From contig JAMYWO010000162.1 of assembly GCA_024220525.1 (NCBI GenBank), forward strand, positions 26,261 to 90,260: a stretch of DNA of 64,000 nt, read 5' to 3'. Numbering within the stretch: position 1 is the stretch's first letter; each line of letters begins with the position of its first letter. The notes beneath the pieces were generated by a model that searched no databases, was not told the origin of the DNA, and saw only the letters and a program-made list of their open reading frames with translations. Shown in pieces: positions 10,798-22,787 of the stretch. A program made the position numbers and the translations under genes. This DNA is from Cochliopodium minus (Eukaryota > Discosea > Himatismenida > Cochliopodiidae).

Positions 10798-11514
10798 TTT
10801 CCAAAAAAATCTATTTCATTCAAATCACATTTCAATTCTTCAACAAAATATTTTATTATTTCCAAATTTTTATTATTTCTAACAGCTAAAGTGAATGGAG
10901 TATTAAAGTTTAAATTTTTCAAATTATAATCCATTTTTCTTTCATTTATCAAATATTTGATCACTTCCAAATTTTGGTTGCGACTGCAAGCAAAATGTAA
11001 GATACTGCAGAAGGCATACTTTAAGTCGGTGTCAAAATCTATTTCTTTAAGTACTTTCATTGGATATTCTCCGTCTTTTTCAAATGCAAAGTGGAGAGGA
11101 GTTTTGCCATTATTGTCTCTATTGTTTGGGTCGCATTTGTATTCTACCAGCAATTTTATTTTTTCAATATCATATTCTCTTTTTTTGTTCATCAATATTT
11201 TATGAAGTGGTGTCCTTCCATATTTATCTTTAAAAATTTACAATGATGAAGATATATTAATAATTTGAAATGAATTTGATATTGATCTTAATTATGTTTA
11301 AATGAGTTGTGAAAAGTAAATTATTTTTATGAGTTAATTCAAAAATAATTTTATATTTTAAATTGCCTTTCAATGAAGATATATCTCTTTTCTCCAATAA
11401 TTCCTTCAATTTTTCTTCATCCCCAAAAAAAGAAATTTCTTCATAATCTTCGTATTTTATTTGTTGCAATTCTTTCAGAAATTCTAATTTATCAAATTCC
11501 AATTCTTCGCTCAT
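10798..11514 (-). CDS. Ankyrin-repeat protein, 3' end cut off (paralogue A)
   Basis: Exon 1 is 11367-11514 (MSEELEFDKL start) and exon 2 runs from 11227 to the joint at 10797. The phase-1 join gives D-K-Y-G-R-T-P-L-H, the classic start of an ankyrin repeat. Further repeats show TPLHFAFEKDG, ILHFAC and NTPFTLAVRNN. The donor of exon 1 is GC (gcaatt), where paralogue B at 34702 has GT. Coding sequence is roughly 90% identical to B over the shared 400 bp, so the duplication is recent. About 350 C-terminal residues are missing. Ankyrin repeats bind protein partners, and no partner can be named. Confidence 0.8.
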
Positions 11515-11590
11515 TCAATCTATTAATCAAATTTAATGAACCAAATTTTTTTTTTTTTTGGAAAATAAATTGAATTTAATTTATTTAAAT

Positions 11591-13323
11591 TCATTTTGAG
11601 AAAATAGATTTTGCAAATTCAAAAAAATGGATTTTGGAAAAGATGTAGCTGAATTTGGTAATACCAAAGCTAAAAGTATCATAAAAGTAAATCCAATGAA
11701 AAGCCTCCTGAAACTTTCTCTTTGCATTAACATCAAGAACACCTCCACCGTGACCACAAACAACACGATCAAAGTTATGCGACAAAATGAGATCAACAGA
11801 ATTCCTTAGCTCTTCAAGGTTTTGGGTGAAGAGAAAATGATAAGAAGGAATGACGATGTCATTGTTAGGAGGCAAAAGATTTCCACCGAACAAGAAAAAC
11901 TCGTAGAGGGAGTTAGGGTCGTTGTCTTTGTTTCTTATAAAAAACATGTTGTTGATTCCAAGGAGATTCTTTTCTTTGAGAAACACGCATTCTGAAAAGT
12001 AGTGGCCTGAGATTAAGATTGGTTTGAGTTCTTTAGGGAGAATTTCACACCCATTATTCGTAATAAAACCATCAAACTTTAAATCCTACAATAAATTGAA
12101 AGAATTTTAAGCAATTAAATGACTGTCGTGATATTACTTATTTTTTTTAATTCAGTTGAATATTTTATGTGTTAATTTGATTTTTAAATTATATTAAGAC
12201 AATTATTATAAAAAAAAATTTTAACAAAGAAGAAAATGAATACAGTTTATCAAATTTACAAATTATGATTAAAATTCATGATTAATAATAAATGAAAAAA
12301 GACTTACTTGAATTGATTTATGAACTTCTAAACCAATCAATTTAGCATTTCGGAAGAATTTGTGATTTAGAGAAACAAAGTTGGTGTTTTGTTTGGAATT
12401 AGCAACAATGTGAGTCACTTTTCCAACAGTATTTATTTTTTCTGCAACAAGCTGGTTAATGGAAACAGGGTTTATTATAGCTACATTTCCGTCATCAAGT
12501 TTTACAATGGTGGCTGTATCGTTTGTGTAGTAATTGTTGTTTACTTCCTGAAGAGTGGTCACAGTGAAGATTTTTCCTTTCACCACTTCCCTCCATTTCC
12601 ATGTCTGTTTGATTTGGGTGAAGGAGGTTTCATCTCCTATGACCCATTTCAAAGATCCTGTGTTTTCGCTTTTTTTTTGTGCTCTTTTGTAATATTTTAA
12701 TGCATCTTTCCTGTAATCAAAATAAAAAATTTGATATTTTGTTTGATAAAGAATGGATATGTTTCTATTAGTGGTTTTATCATTTCATAATCTATATAAA
12801 CATTTCATTTTATATTCAATTTTCCATCATGAAATCTGCTTTAAATTTTTTTTTAAAAAGGGTCATTTTACATCTTTGATGGATCCTTATTTGATTGATC
12901 TCTCAAATCCAATGCTCTAATATAATCTCCCAAAAAGAAACTAGGATTTATCTCGTCGATCTTTTTTGCGAAATATTGGGTGGATTGCATTCCCAAAAAA
13001 TTTTTTGCTATCATGGATGCTATGGCAAGATTGATTGCTTTGGATATGTTGAATTGATATTCATTATTGATATCTTTTTCTGTATCCTTTGATTTGGCTA
13101 TGAATACTGAGCTATTTTTATTTGCATAGATTATGGAGCTTGATAGGATGGTGGAGAAGGCTGCAAATTGTACAAAATATTTGAATGCTGTTTTTATGGG
13201 TGATTTCTTGATTATTTGTGTTGCATCGTTTTGGGTGCAATATTTTGATGAGAATTTGTTAAAGTTGAATTTGAAAATCGATTTCTTGTTGATTAGATTG
13301 TAAAACTTGTTAAATTTGAACAT
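11591..13323 (-). CDS. DUF4336-type metallo-beta-lactamase-fold protein, probably mitochondrial
   Basis: Exons 12872-13323, 12308-12710 and 11591-12085 join in frame to 449 residues. Residues 1-30 are basic, Asn/Phe-rich and acid-free, like a mitochondrial presequence, and a hydrophobic segment at about 48-66 could be one membrane span. The middle has VKLDDGNVAIINPV, then KVTHIVAN and FFRNAKLIGLE, and the end has VVCGHGG. This follows the DUF4336 pattern (a degenerate metallo-beta-lactamase relative) from Pfam knowledge. The usual HxHxDH metal site is not obvious, so I do not assign catalysis. It is head-to-head with MED13, with 259 bp between the starts. Confidence 0.7.
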
Positions 13324-13582
13324 TAAAGTGTAAATAGAAGAGAATTTTATTTTATTTGATTATATCTCCTGATTATCTATCAATGATCTTGCCAACAAAG
13401 AATCCAATCAAATTTTTTTTTTTTTATTCGTTGAAAAAAAAAAAAATCGTTCTTTATTCTCTCATCATCCTACTGAAAAAATTTTTCTTTCATGAATTCA
13501 TTTGTTTCAAATGTTTTTGATCTAGTAATCCAACCATTTTTATAAAATAAAGCATAAAAATTATTTTTAAACCCAAAATTTA

Positions 13583-16500
13583 ATGAAACAGGGAATAAAT
13601 GAATTTACCTTCCATCAATTGATTTATAGAGATGAACAGAATTTGGATTATTTCCTCTCCATTTATTTGAGATTGCTAAAAAATGAGAATTTAAGTTGTT
13701 TGTGGAAAGAAAATACAGAAACAAAAGAAAATAATCTGCTTTTTAAAGTGAGAGAGCTATGGATATTCTATTGGGGAGATAAAAAATTTGATTCCATCAA
13801 TCAATTGGAGGATTTCAGCAAATTTGAAGGTAAAAAATTAATAATCATTGAAAATTTTCTAATTAAATATTCAACATATACCCCTTCCCCTTTATTAATA
13901 TCGTTAATAAAAAAAAAATAATACAACAAGTTATAATATTTAAATATGAAAATATAAAGTGAATAGTAATGATCAAATATTTAATGATAGCATATATTTT
14001 CTTCAAATAACAGTTAATTGACCATCACATTCAATTTCTTTAGAAAAATCAAAAGGGAAATTCAATTTATCCCAAATATCCCAAGATATATTGGATGATA
14101 TGAAAAAAGATTTGTTTTTAAAATCATGGAATCAAAAAATATCTCAAATCATGCAATCAAATAATCACATTAAATTTGGAGATTATTTTATTTCCAATAA
14201 AAACAATTTGCAAAATGGAGAAAGGTAACTTCTTATCAATATTCAAATCATTTTTAATCTTTTTGTTGAATAGGAATGATAGATTATCAGCTTACTTGTT
14301 TGATTTCTTTTATTGCGGAAATTCAACATACATGAGTGTATCTGTCAAGGAGTTGAATGCATCTTTTCTCTGCACTAAGGATTTCTTCGATTGTGAAAAG
14401 AGGAAAATCAAAGTTTTGACTAGTCCAGACTGTTTCGAGGGATATGTGAACGGAGTGATCGATGAACAAGAAGCTTCAAATAACATAATGAAAGAGTGGA
14501 ACGATAACTTTAGTGTGAAACCTTCAAATGTATTTCCTATTAATACAGTTTACTCCGTTTCTATCAACGAAATCAATTTTTACTTTCCTGGAAATTGCAT
14601 CATCAAGCTTGATGATGGAAGTGACATTGAGCAAATACAAAACAGTTTTGTCACTAAACAAGACATGAACCTAAAGTTGTTTATGGAACCTGCAAACAAA
14701 AATCAGTTTTACAACTATTGGAAATACAAAACCCCGTATACTCTTCCTAAAACTTTGTCTCTTCCTGTGAAGAACAATGTTCTTTCAACAAATGTCAAAG
14801 TAGAACCTGAGAAAATAGTACAACCTATTCCAACATTGTTGGATACAAAGAAAGTCACCAAAGTTGTAAGCAAAATGCCTATTCCTGTTTTTAATGAAAA
14901 ACCAATCAATCAGCAAACAGATAAAGAAAATCCTAGCGATACAAAGACTAACCTCTTGATGAGTGAAAAAGACTCCAAAAATTCTCCAATGAGATCAAAC
15001 AATCCTTCACAACAAAATCCCAAGAGAGTTTCAAACCAGTTTCCTCCAAACAAAACTAATACCAATCCAAGCAAAGTTCCTCCCAACAAAAATAATCCTA
15101 CATTGATTCAAAACCAAAATCCTAATCCCAATTTCAATCCCCAGAATGTACCTCCTAATCCAAACAATTTGATAGCAATGCAACAGAACAATGTGAATCA
15201 ACCCATCATACCAAACCAACCACCAACAAACCCCAAACAAAAAATGGTCAAAGAAAAAAGGGCAGTGGGAAGACCAAAGAAACCAGGAAATCAACCTCCT
15301 AACCAACCTCCCAACCAACAAACTCAACCAAATCAGCCAAATCAACCAAACCAACCAAATCAGCCAAATCAACCAAATCAACCAAATCAGCCAAATCAAC
15401 CTAATCAACCTCCAAATCTTCCACCAAACCAGCCTATTCCGATAAAGAAAAACACTCTATCAAAGGAGAGCCCCATCGTTAAGAAATTACCTCCAACCAA
15501 AGCCAAAACCTTCCCTTCTAATCAACCCATAGGAAATTCTGACAACAATCTTTTGATCAAAAACGAACCCCCTCAAAACATTTCTCAAAACCAGTTACGT
15601 GCAAACTCTTCTCAAACTCTCAATTTGGCCAACAACGAAAGGTCCGATTCAAACCTGAACAAAAGTACCACCGACTTTGATCTTTTTGGTCAGGATGATT
15701 TGGACCTTTGGTTGGAAGAACCAAAAGAAAAAATTCAAAAATCTACAAATCTCAATACTTCTTTCAACAATCTCAATCCTGTCAATTCTTCAAACCCCAA
15801 TCTCAATACTAATCTCAATTCAAGCCAAAACTTATTGTTAGGACCTCCTCCCAAAAATCCAAACTTTCAAAATCAATATCCGCCAAACAAGTCTGTAAAT
15901 CCTAATTTGTTAAAAGTTAACCCTAACTCTTTCAATGGCACTGGCTTTAAAAATGTTAAGTATCCCCAAAACATGCAAAGCCCCGGAATGAATCCCAATA
16001 ACCCTCCTGGCATTCCCCATAAGGTACCTCCTGGTCAAAACATCATTGACATTTCAAAAGCTAAAACTGTCATAACAAAGAGTCCCGCAACAAAACGCTT
16101 GAAGAAAGAAGATATCAAATTTCTACAACAAATAAACGTAATTTTTTTTCACTTTTTTTTTTGGTTGATTTTTTTTTATTACTTATTATTATTTTTTTTG
16201 TTAAATTAATTATTTTTTATTATTTATTATTTAGATACCAGAAAAGAAAATTATCTTGGAAGGTGAATTAAAACTTCATCCTTATAACTCAGAAATTCCA
16301 GTCAAAAACATTCCTGGAACTATAAATTTATCAGAGATGGAAATGCCTCCTGCTTTCACTGAACAGAAAGAGTAAATAAAAAAAAAAACTTCATTTTTAA
16401 ATTTTTATTGATTTATTTAAAATTTTTTTTATAAAGGCCTCCCAAATTTTTCAAAAACAAAGTCTCGATTGCTTCTATGATCCCCACAATCAACTTTTCA

Positions 16501-19500
16501 TCCCCATGCCTTGCCTCACCTTATTTGGTGAAAAAGAATGTCGGATCATTGGAAGAGCTCATCAAGAGCATCCCAACAAAAGAAAGGATAAAGAGCAAAG
16601 ATCCCAAGTTCAAGCAATACCTCTCCAAAAAGTTCTCCAAAAAGTTTCTTTACCACTCCGTCAAAGTTCCTTTCAAGATTGTCATCCCTTCCAAAAAACC
16701 AGTCAAACTCAACCCCAAAACAAAGTTGGTGTTGACAAAGGAAGTTCCTAACACTCCTACCACAATAACCGAAGTCACAAAGAAGAGGAAGAAATCTCCT
16801 GTCACAAACACAAGCAGAAAAAAAGTGAGAAACATTTTTGACATAGTGATGACTTTGGATTCTTCCATCAGTTCCGTTTTCTTGCACAAAAGACCTTTCT
16901 CTGCGCAACTTTCTCTTTGTTTGTCATCCATCAACTCTTCCAACATCAGAATCTCCGAGAAAATCTTCATTGTCGAAAAGAAGAGGCAGAACTTTGACAT
17001 TTTGCACTACCAAACCAACTTTGACACCCTTTTCAACACGGACTTTGAGAAGACCAAAATCGTCAAGGGAGACAAACTTTTTCCTGAGAAGTACGTCAGG
17101 AACATCAACAACTCTCAAATTGTTTGCTCTTCTTTGTTCAAACTTCTCCAGTCTTTCGGTGATCAACCTATCTTCAAAGATTCATCCACATTAAAACTTC
17201 TAAAGGTAAAAATTTTTAATCATTTTATTTTTTCATTTTTATTTAAAATATTTCAATCAATTTTTTATTTCAATTTTTAAATATCTATTTATTTTTGATT
17301 TATTTATTTTTATTTATTTTTATTTTAAATTTTTTTTTATTGATTTATTTATTTTAATTTAATTTATTATTTTTTTATTATTTATTATTTCTTGTTTTAA
17401 AGATGGAGGATTTATCGAAAAACAATCCACCTATCGTCCTTGACAGCCCCAAAATCCTCCTCAACCACTCCGACGGAGAACTCTACCACGTCGCTCCCTT
17501 CAAAGTCCTGCCCCTCTGGGAGAAATCCAACTTCTTGCCCGTCTTCGGAACCAAAAGCGTGAAATACCTCGCCCTTTCTCTTCACAACGAACACTTGGAA
17601 AATTCCATTCAACTTTTCTTCAACGACTTGTCTTCAACTTATCAGCTTTGTAACTTTGGTTTCCATTCAAAGGTTTTCAACAACATTGAGAGCCCTTCTT
17701 CTTCCATGTTTTGGATCAGAGATAATCTTCCTAACGCTCCCAAGTCTAACAAGAAAGAGGATGTCCAGAAGATGATCCAAACTCAGTTGGGCTTGTTCTC
17801 TACTGCATTAAACAACCTTTGTAAAATTCTTTTTCTTTTTCTTTTTTTTAAAATTTGTTTGCAGTTTTATTGAAGGATAAATTTTTTCTGTTTAAACAAT
17901 TTTTTTTTTTGTAGTTGTTATTTAATAAAATTTCTCAAATTTCAATGAAATAATTTTAATTTCTTTATTTTTGTTATTTAAATATTTTTATTTAATTAAA
18001 TATTTTTTTTAAATTGAAATAATTTCTTTGTAAATTCAATTTTTTCTCAAATTATTAATTTGTTTTACAAAAATTTGTTAATTTTATCTATTATTTTTTT
18101 GTCATTTAATATTATTTTTTTTGATTAAACATTATTTTTTATCAAACATTAATTTTAATTTAATTAATTTAATTTTTTTTGAAAAAAAGATTCCAAAATA
18201 GAAAACGAGGTAGAAATAATGGAGAGCATCGTGATCTACATCATCAACCCCTTCGAAGAAAAATCCACCTTCCTCCAATTCTGCGAAAAGCTCGTCCTGC
18301 CCGAACACATGTGCAACAAGTACAACATCGTCTTCCAACTCATCCCCTTCAAGTCTTTCATTGAGTACTCTCATTACCTCTCCCTTTCTTCTTCTGATTT
18401 TTTTAGTGATGGAAATAGTGGTTTTGTTTCTCTCAAAGGTTTCTTTACTGAACTTTCTTTTTCTGTTTATTCCAAGCTCAGAAGATTCTCCCTTTCTCAT
18501 GTAATTTCATTTTTTATTTTCATTTTTCATTTTTATGACTTATTTTTTTATTATTTTTTTTATTTTTTTATTTTTTTAATTTTATTATTTTTCATTTTTT
18601 ATTTTATTTTATTTTTTATTTTTTTATTTTTTATTTTTTTAATTTTTTAATTTTTTATTTTTTATTAATTTATTATTTATTTTGATGTAATTTATACTTT
18701 TTATTTTTTATTTTTTAATTTTATTTTATTTTTTAAATTTTTATTTTTATCTTTTTTAATTTTTTATTTTTTATTTTTTTTTTATTTTACTGAAAATTGA
18801 AAATTGTTTTCTCTTTAGAAATACAAAATTGCGGAACCTTTGTTTCTGATCGAAGAAGACAAAGAGAAAAAAGAAAAGACATTGTTTTGTGGTTACTCCT
18901 TCGACCTCTACTCCAACCAATTCATATTCAGTGTATCTGACGAGTAAAAAAAAAATTATTCAAATTTTTTTTTAATTTTTTTATTTTTTATTTTTTATTT
19001 TTAAAATTTTTTATTTATTTATTTTTTGTTAGGATTGGTGAGGTTGAGAACTACCAAGTTTTAATGTCTGATGGAGACTTGTTCCAGGATTTCTCTGCAA
19101 TGTGGGAAGCAGTAATGCAAAACATCTTCAACACTAACAAGATTATTTGGTATATAATAAAAATAAAATAAATAAAATAAATAAAATGAATAAAATGAAT
19201 AAAATAAATATTTAAAATAAATAAATTTAATAAATTTTTTTGAACAGGAACATTGTTTTTTGTAAGTACGGAGATGTTCCAATAACAGAGAACGAAGTAG
19301 ACAACTTTAAATCAGTTTTCATGATGAATGTCAAGTCAGACGGGATCATCAGCAAGTCCAAGAAATTCTCCAAACTCATCTTCGGAAGTTTTGTGATTGC
19401 TTCCATTCGAGAGAACAAATCTCTCCAAATTCTTGGAATGACAAATAATGGTAAAAAAAATTTTTGAATTATTTATATTAAAAATTTTTTTTTTAAGACC

Positions 19501-20057
19501 ATTTATTTATCATTGCATTTTTTATTTATTTTTAAATATTTTTAAATTCTAGTTTTTATTTTTAACTTTTTTATCATTTTTTTTATTTTATTTATGATTA
19601 TTTTTAATTGAAATTTCATTACACATTTTTTATTTTTTTGTTCAAAATAGATCAAAAAGAAGAAATTAGAAAGAACCAAAAATCCACGATCTACTTCGTC
19701 CCACCCACCACCCACACCCAACCAAACAACAGCCAAACCGAACTCCACATCCAACCCCTCACAACCTCCCTCACCATCAGCCCCTCGAAGCCCCTCCCCG
19801 ACCACTTCTTCCCCACCCTACAAATTTCCTATTACGCTTCTCAGAACGTTTCATCTTACCAAAACGATCCTTTCAATGAGAAATGTGACGTTGATCTTCG
19901 AAACGAGTTGTTCGTTTCTCTTTCTAAACATCTTTCTCAACTTTCTTGGATGAACGCTTCTCCTTTGTATCCTTTCCGCAGCTCTGTTTTGCCCAAGTTC
20001 TGCTTTGTTCTCAAAAACATGCTTCAATTTTACAACGACTCTCTTTTCTCCAAGTAG
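13583..20057 (+). CDS. MED13: Mediator subunit 13
   Basis: Eleven exons (13583-13829, 14044-14224, 14274-16137, 16235-16371, 16437-17205, 17403-17820, 18190-18500, 18819-18943, 19033-19149, 19248-19450, 19651-20057) join without a frame break to 1,592 residues. The N-terminal MED13 domain shows ELWIFYWGDK at about 60. The C-terminal domain has IVIYIINPF, a run resembling the MED13 W-x-x-I-L/V-x-K-x-G segment, and the closing LSWMNASP with a leucine-rich end. MED13 links the CDK8 kinase module to Mediator in the nucleus. The middle holds an AT-hook-like GRPKK (about 470) and a long P-N-Q repeat. It is shorter than animal MED13 (about 2,170), mostly in the linker. Confidence 0.9.
15295..15430 (+). 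repeat. In-frame Pro-Asn-Gln tandem repeat in MED13
   Basis: CCAAATCAA-type 9-nt units encode about a dozen PNQ triplets (residues about 484-528), bordered by PPNQ variants. Synonymous changes between units (CCA/CCT, AAT/AAC, CAG/CAA) show it is not a fresh slippage product. It is low complexity, probably a flexible linker. Confidence 0.85.
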
Positions 20058-20960
20058 ATCCTTTCTAACTTTTTATCATTTCTTTAATTTTGTTGTTTAT
20101 AGTTTTATTTTCTATTAAAAAATTTATTTTAATTTCTATTTTTTATTAAAATTCTTTTCAAAGGTTTAAAAATGATCCTCCCTTCAAATTTTTTTCTATA
20201 ATTATTCTAATCCATTCAAATACAACTATAATTATTTTAATCCATTTTTATTTTTAAAAAATAAAATATAAATAAATAAAAAAAAATTAAAAAGGTTTTT
20301 ATCTTTATACTTTTTTTAAAAAACCTCTCGCATCATGATATTGTTGATCCTATCTCAAATATTCATATTCTAAAGAGGAATAAATTAAAAGGAATACATT
20401 TTAGTGGGGAAATTAATAATTTTCCTCTCTAAACAACATCCTTTAATATTCAAAAAAACAAAAAATCAAACAAAAAACTTGTAATATAAATTTTTTTTTC
20501 TTATTTTCTGATTAATTTCTCAAAATATTTCAAAATTAAAAATTTTATATATTTATTATACAAAGCCTATTCTGAATATCCTTATTTTTAAATATAATGT
20601 AAGGATATGTTGAAATAGGCGAAAGAGATAGAAGAGATTTAGGTAGGACAATATATTCACAATGATTTTCCTATAAGCTTTCTTATCATATTCCCAAAAA
20701 CAAAAATACTTTAAAATTATTTTGTAATATGGTTTAAATCTTTTAATGTAAAAAAAGAGATTTTACAGACCATTTTTTTTCTTACCAAGCCTGATAATGT
20801 TGATTATATTTATCAATTTTTGATCTATTCAAGTGATAACAATCATCATCAAAGGCGATAAAAAAATTTGAAAGACTCATGGTAGAAAATTTTCATTTTC
20901 GCAAATTTTCTATAAAAATAGCTTTCTAAATCAAAAATAAATTTTTTAAATCAAAATTGT
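20058..20960. other. Gene-free stretch 3' of MED13
   Basis: About 900 bp of AT-rich DNA between the MED13 stop and a decayed SAC3-tail copy. I find no coding stretch above 40 codons with amino-acid character, no tRNA and no clear repeat. Homopolymer T/A runs probably include the 3' ends of transcripts. Confidence 0.5.
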
Positions 20961-21097
20961 CCAAGATTTGAAAATTTAAAGATTTCTTTTTTTTGAGTTC
21001 CATGGGTACTTCTAGTAATTCGAAAGTGAATTCATAATCTTAAAGTGGAATTTACTATGAAGGAGGATACTTCTCAATTTCTTAGTGTATTTATCAA
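20961..21097 (-). pseudogene. Decayed partial copy of the SAC3 gene tail
   Basis: Read on the minus strand this matches the last about 40 codons of the gene at 22788-29756, plus 3' flank, with roughly 30 nt deleted and several changes. Shared pieces include GATAAATACACT, TATCCTCC, TTACGAATTACTAG-like and ATGGAACTCAAAAA, then the flank TTTCAAATCTTGGA. It sits directly behind the gag-like ORF, so that ORF is bracketed by the real SAC3 tail on one side and this remnant on the other. The copy is a host-gene fragment, not a working gene. Confidence 0.75.
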
Positions 21098-22453
21098 TTA
21101 TAAATTAAAATTTTCATCCGCTTCTTTTGCTTCTTCATTTGATTCTATTATTATCTCCTTAACTTCTCCTTTTTGATTTTCTTTCTTTACTGTGATCTTG
21201 TTCACAGTTCCTTTGGGGCAAACACAAGGATTCTTGTTGCATTTCTGACATGAAAGTTTCTTGGAATTTGTACAGTCCATTTGTTTGTGTCCATATTCAT
21301 GGCACCTGAAACACTGAGGACCTCTGTAATTGAATGTCTTGCTTTCTTCGATAGGAAATTGTTTCACATTCTCCTTCTGTTCCTTCTCTTTGAAAGACCC
21401 ATTTGAATACTCCTTCTTCTCAAACTTTTTATCAAAAGTTTTCTTCTCAAAACTTCCGATAGAATTGCTTTTCAGATAATCACTTTTTCCTTTCCCTTCG
21501 TAACCTCCACCAAACTTTCTAGCAGAATTTGGATTAACACACTTTGAAATGTGTACCAGATTATCTTTATTGGTGCAAAAATCGTTCACACTCAATTGTT
21601 CGATAAGATTAGCATTTGTGTTTACAAAACCATTCACTGAACCATCGCAGAACACCTTATAACACATCTCGTTTGTAATATTTGAGAGTAATCTCGCATA
21701 ATCGTTGATGCGACCGTACCACAAGGCACCACCTTCCTCCTCAAATTGTTTCAAACTAAAGAGACCAGCAAAGTAATAGTTGCAGACCTCCATACTACAG
21801 TAAATAGGAAATAAAAAACTCAAGATTTCTCCCACAGTAGAACAAGCTTGAACAGTCTTGAATGCAGTCTCTCTCATCAATCCTATTAATAGTGTAGTAG
21901 CGCTCGGTTCATCCAATTTGTGACGAGCAACATAAGAACCAAAAAAATTTAGTGTATCAACCAAACTCTTCATTTGATCCACTCTTCCTGCATTGCCACC
22001 ATAGAAATATGGAATTTTCTTTCTTATTGCTAATAATTTTGATATCCTCTTTCTATCCATCTTTGCTGATCCGAAAGATAAAACCAAAGATAAATCTTTC
22101 CATCCATAGAGCATCCCAGATACGCACTCAGTGATCATCATCTCTCCCTTTTCTTTAAATTCTCTTAATAATCTTGTCCTCTCTAATTCAAAGAATTTCT
22201 TCTGCATTTCAATCATTCTCAAAGAATATTGATATAATATCTCAAAGTTTTTCTTCAGTTCCTTTGATGTATTGTTTGGAATCAATAAATTATTTTTATC
22301 TTTCAACAAAATCTCCAATTCATCCATAAATATCTTATCCTTTTCTATCTCATCTCCCAATATCTTTATTGTATCTTTCAAAACATCTAAGGAGCTCCTT
22401 CCTCCTCCAGATGAGTTGATGGTGAATCCTGCCTTGTTAACATTTTCAAACAA
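21098..22453 (-). mobile_element. Gag-like ORF with zinc knuckle (LTR-retroelement type)
   Basis: An intron-free ORF of 451 residues. The first about 310 residues are helical and resemble a retroelement capsid region in size and layout. A Lys/Glu/Ser linker follows, and near residue 390 a CCHC zinc knuckle CFRCHEYGHKQMDC fits C-x2-C-x4-H-x4-C, followed by a further Cys cluster. This is the build of a retroelement Gag. No protease, reverse transcriptase, integrase or terminal repeats are visible on either side, so it is a lone gag piece. The ORF itself looks whole. It may be a recent remnant or a host-adopted gag. Family below LTR-retroelement level is not resolved. Confidence 0.65.
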
Positions 22454-22787
22454 TCCCTCAAGGAAATTAATTTTCTAATCGGAAATATATATTTATATCT
22501 CCTCGTTAAGGAATATTATTTTTAAATCTTTTGAAATATTTGAAGAATTGATTCATTTTGCAATGCAACTCATTAAAGAGTAAAAAAAAACTTTTTGGTG
22601 AAGGAGTAAATTTTTCAATTAAATTGAATATATTTTTGTGAGAAGAAAAAATTATTTCCTCTTTTGTTTGAAGAGTTGATTTTTTTTTGTGAACTTTTTC
22701 AATCTATTTGTTCCAAGATTTGAAATTTAAAAGATTTTATTTTACATTTTATAAATTTTTTTTAAATAATTCAAATTGATTGGGTTT
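22454..22787. other. Spacer between gag-like ORF and SAC3 stop
   Basis: About 330 bp, AT-rich and without coding character. The part 22700-22787 is the 3' flank of SAC3 and has a decayed second copy near 20961-20995. I see no terminal repeats or target duplication of classical length. Confidence 0.5.
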
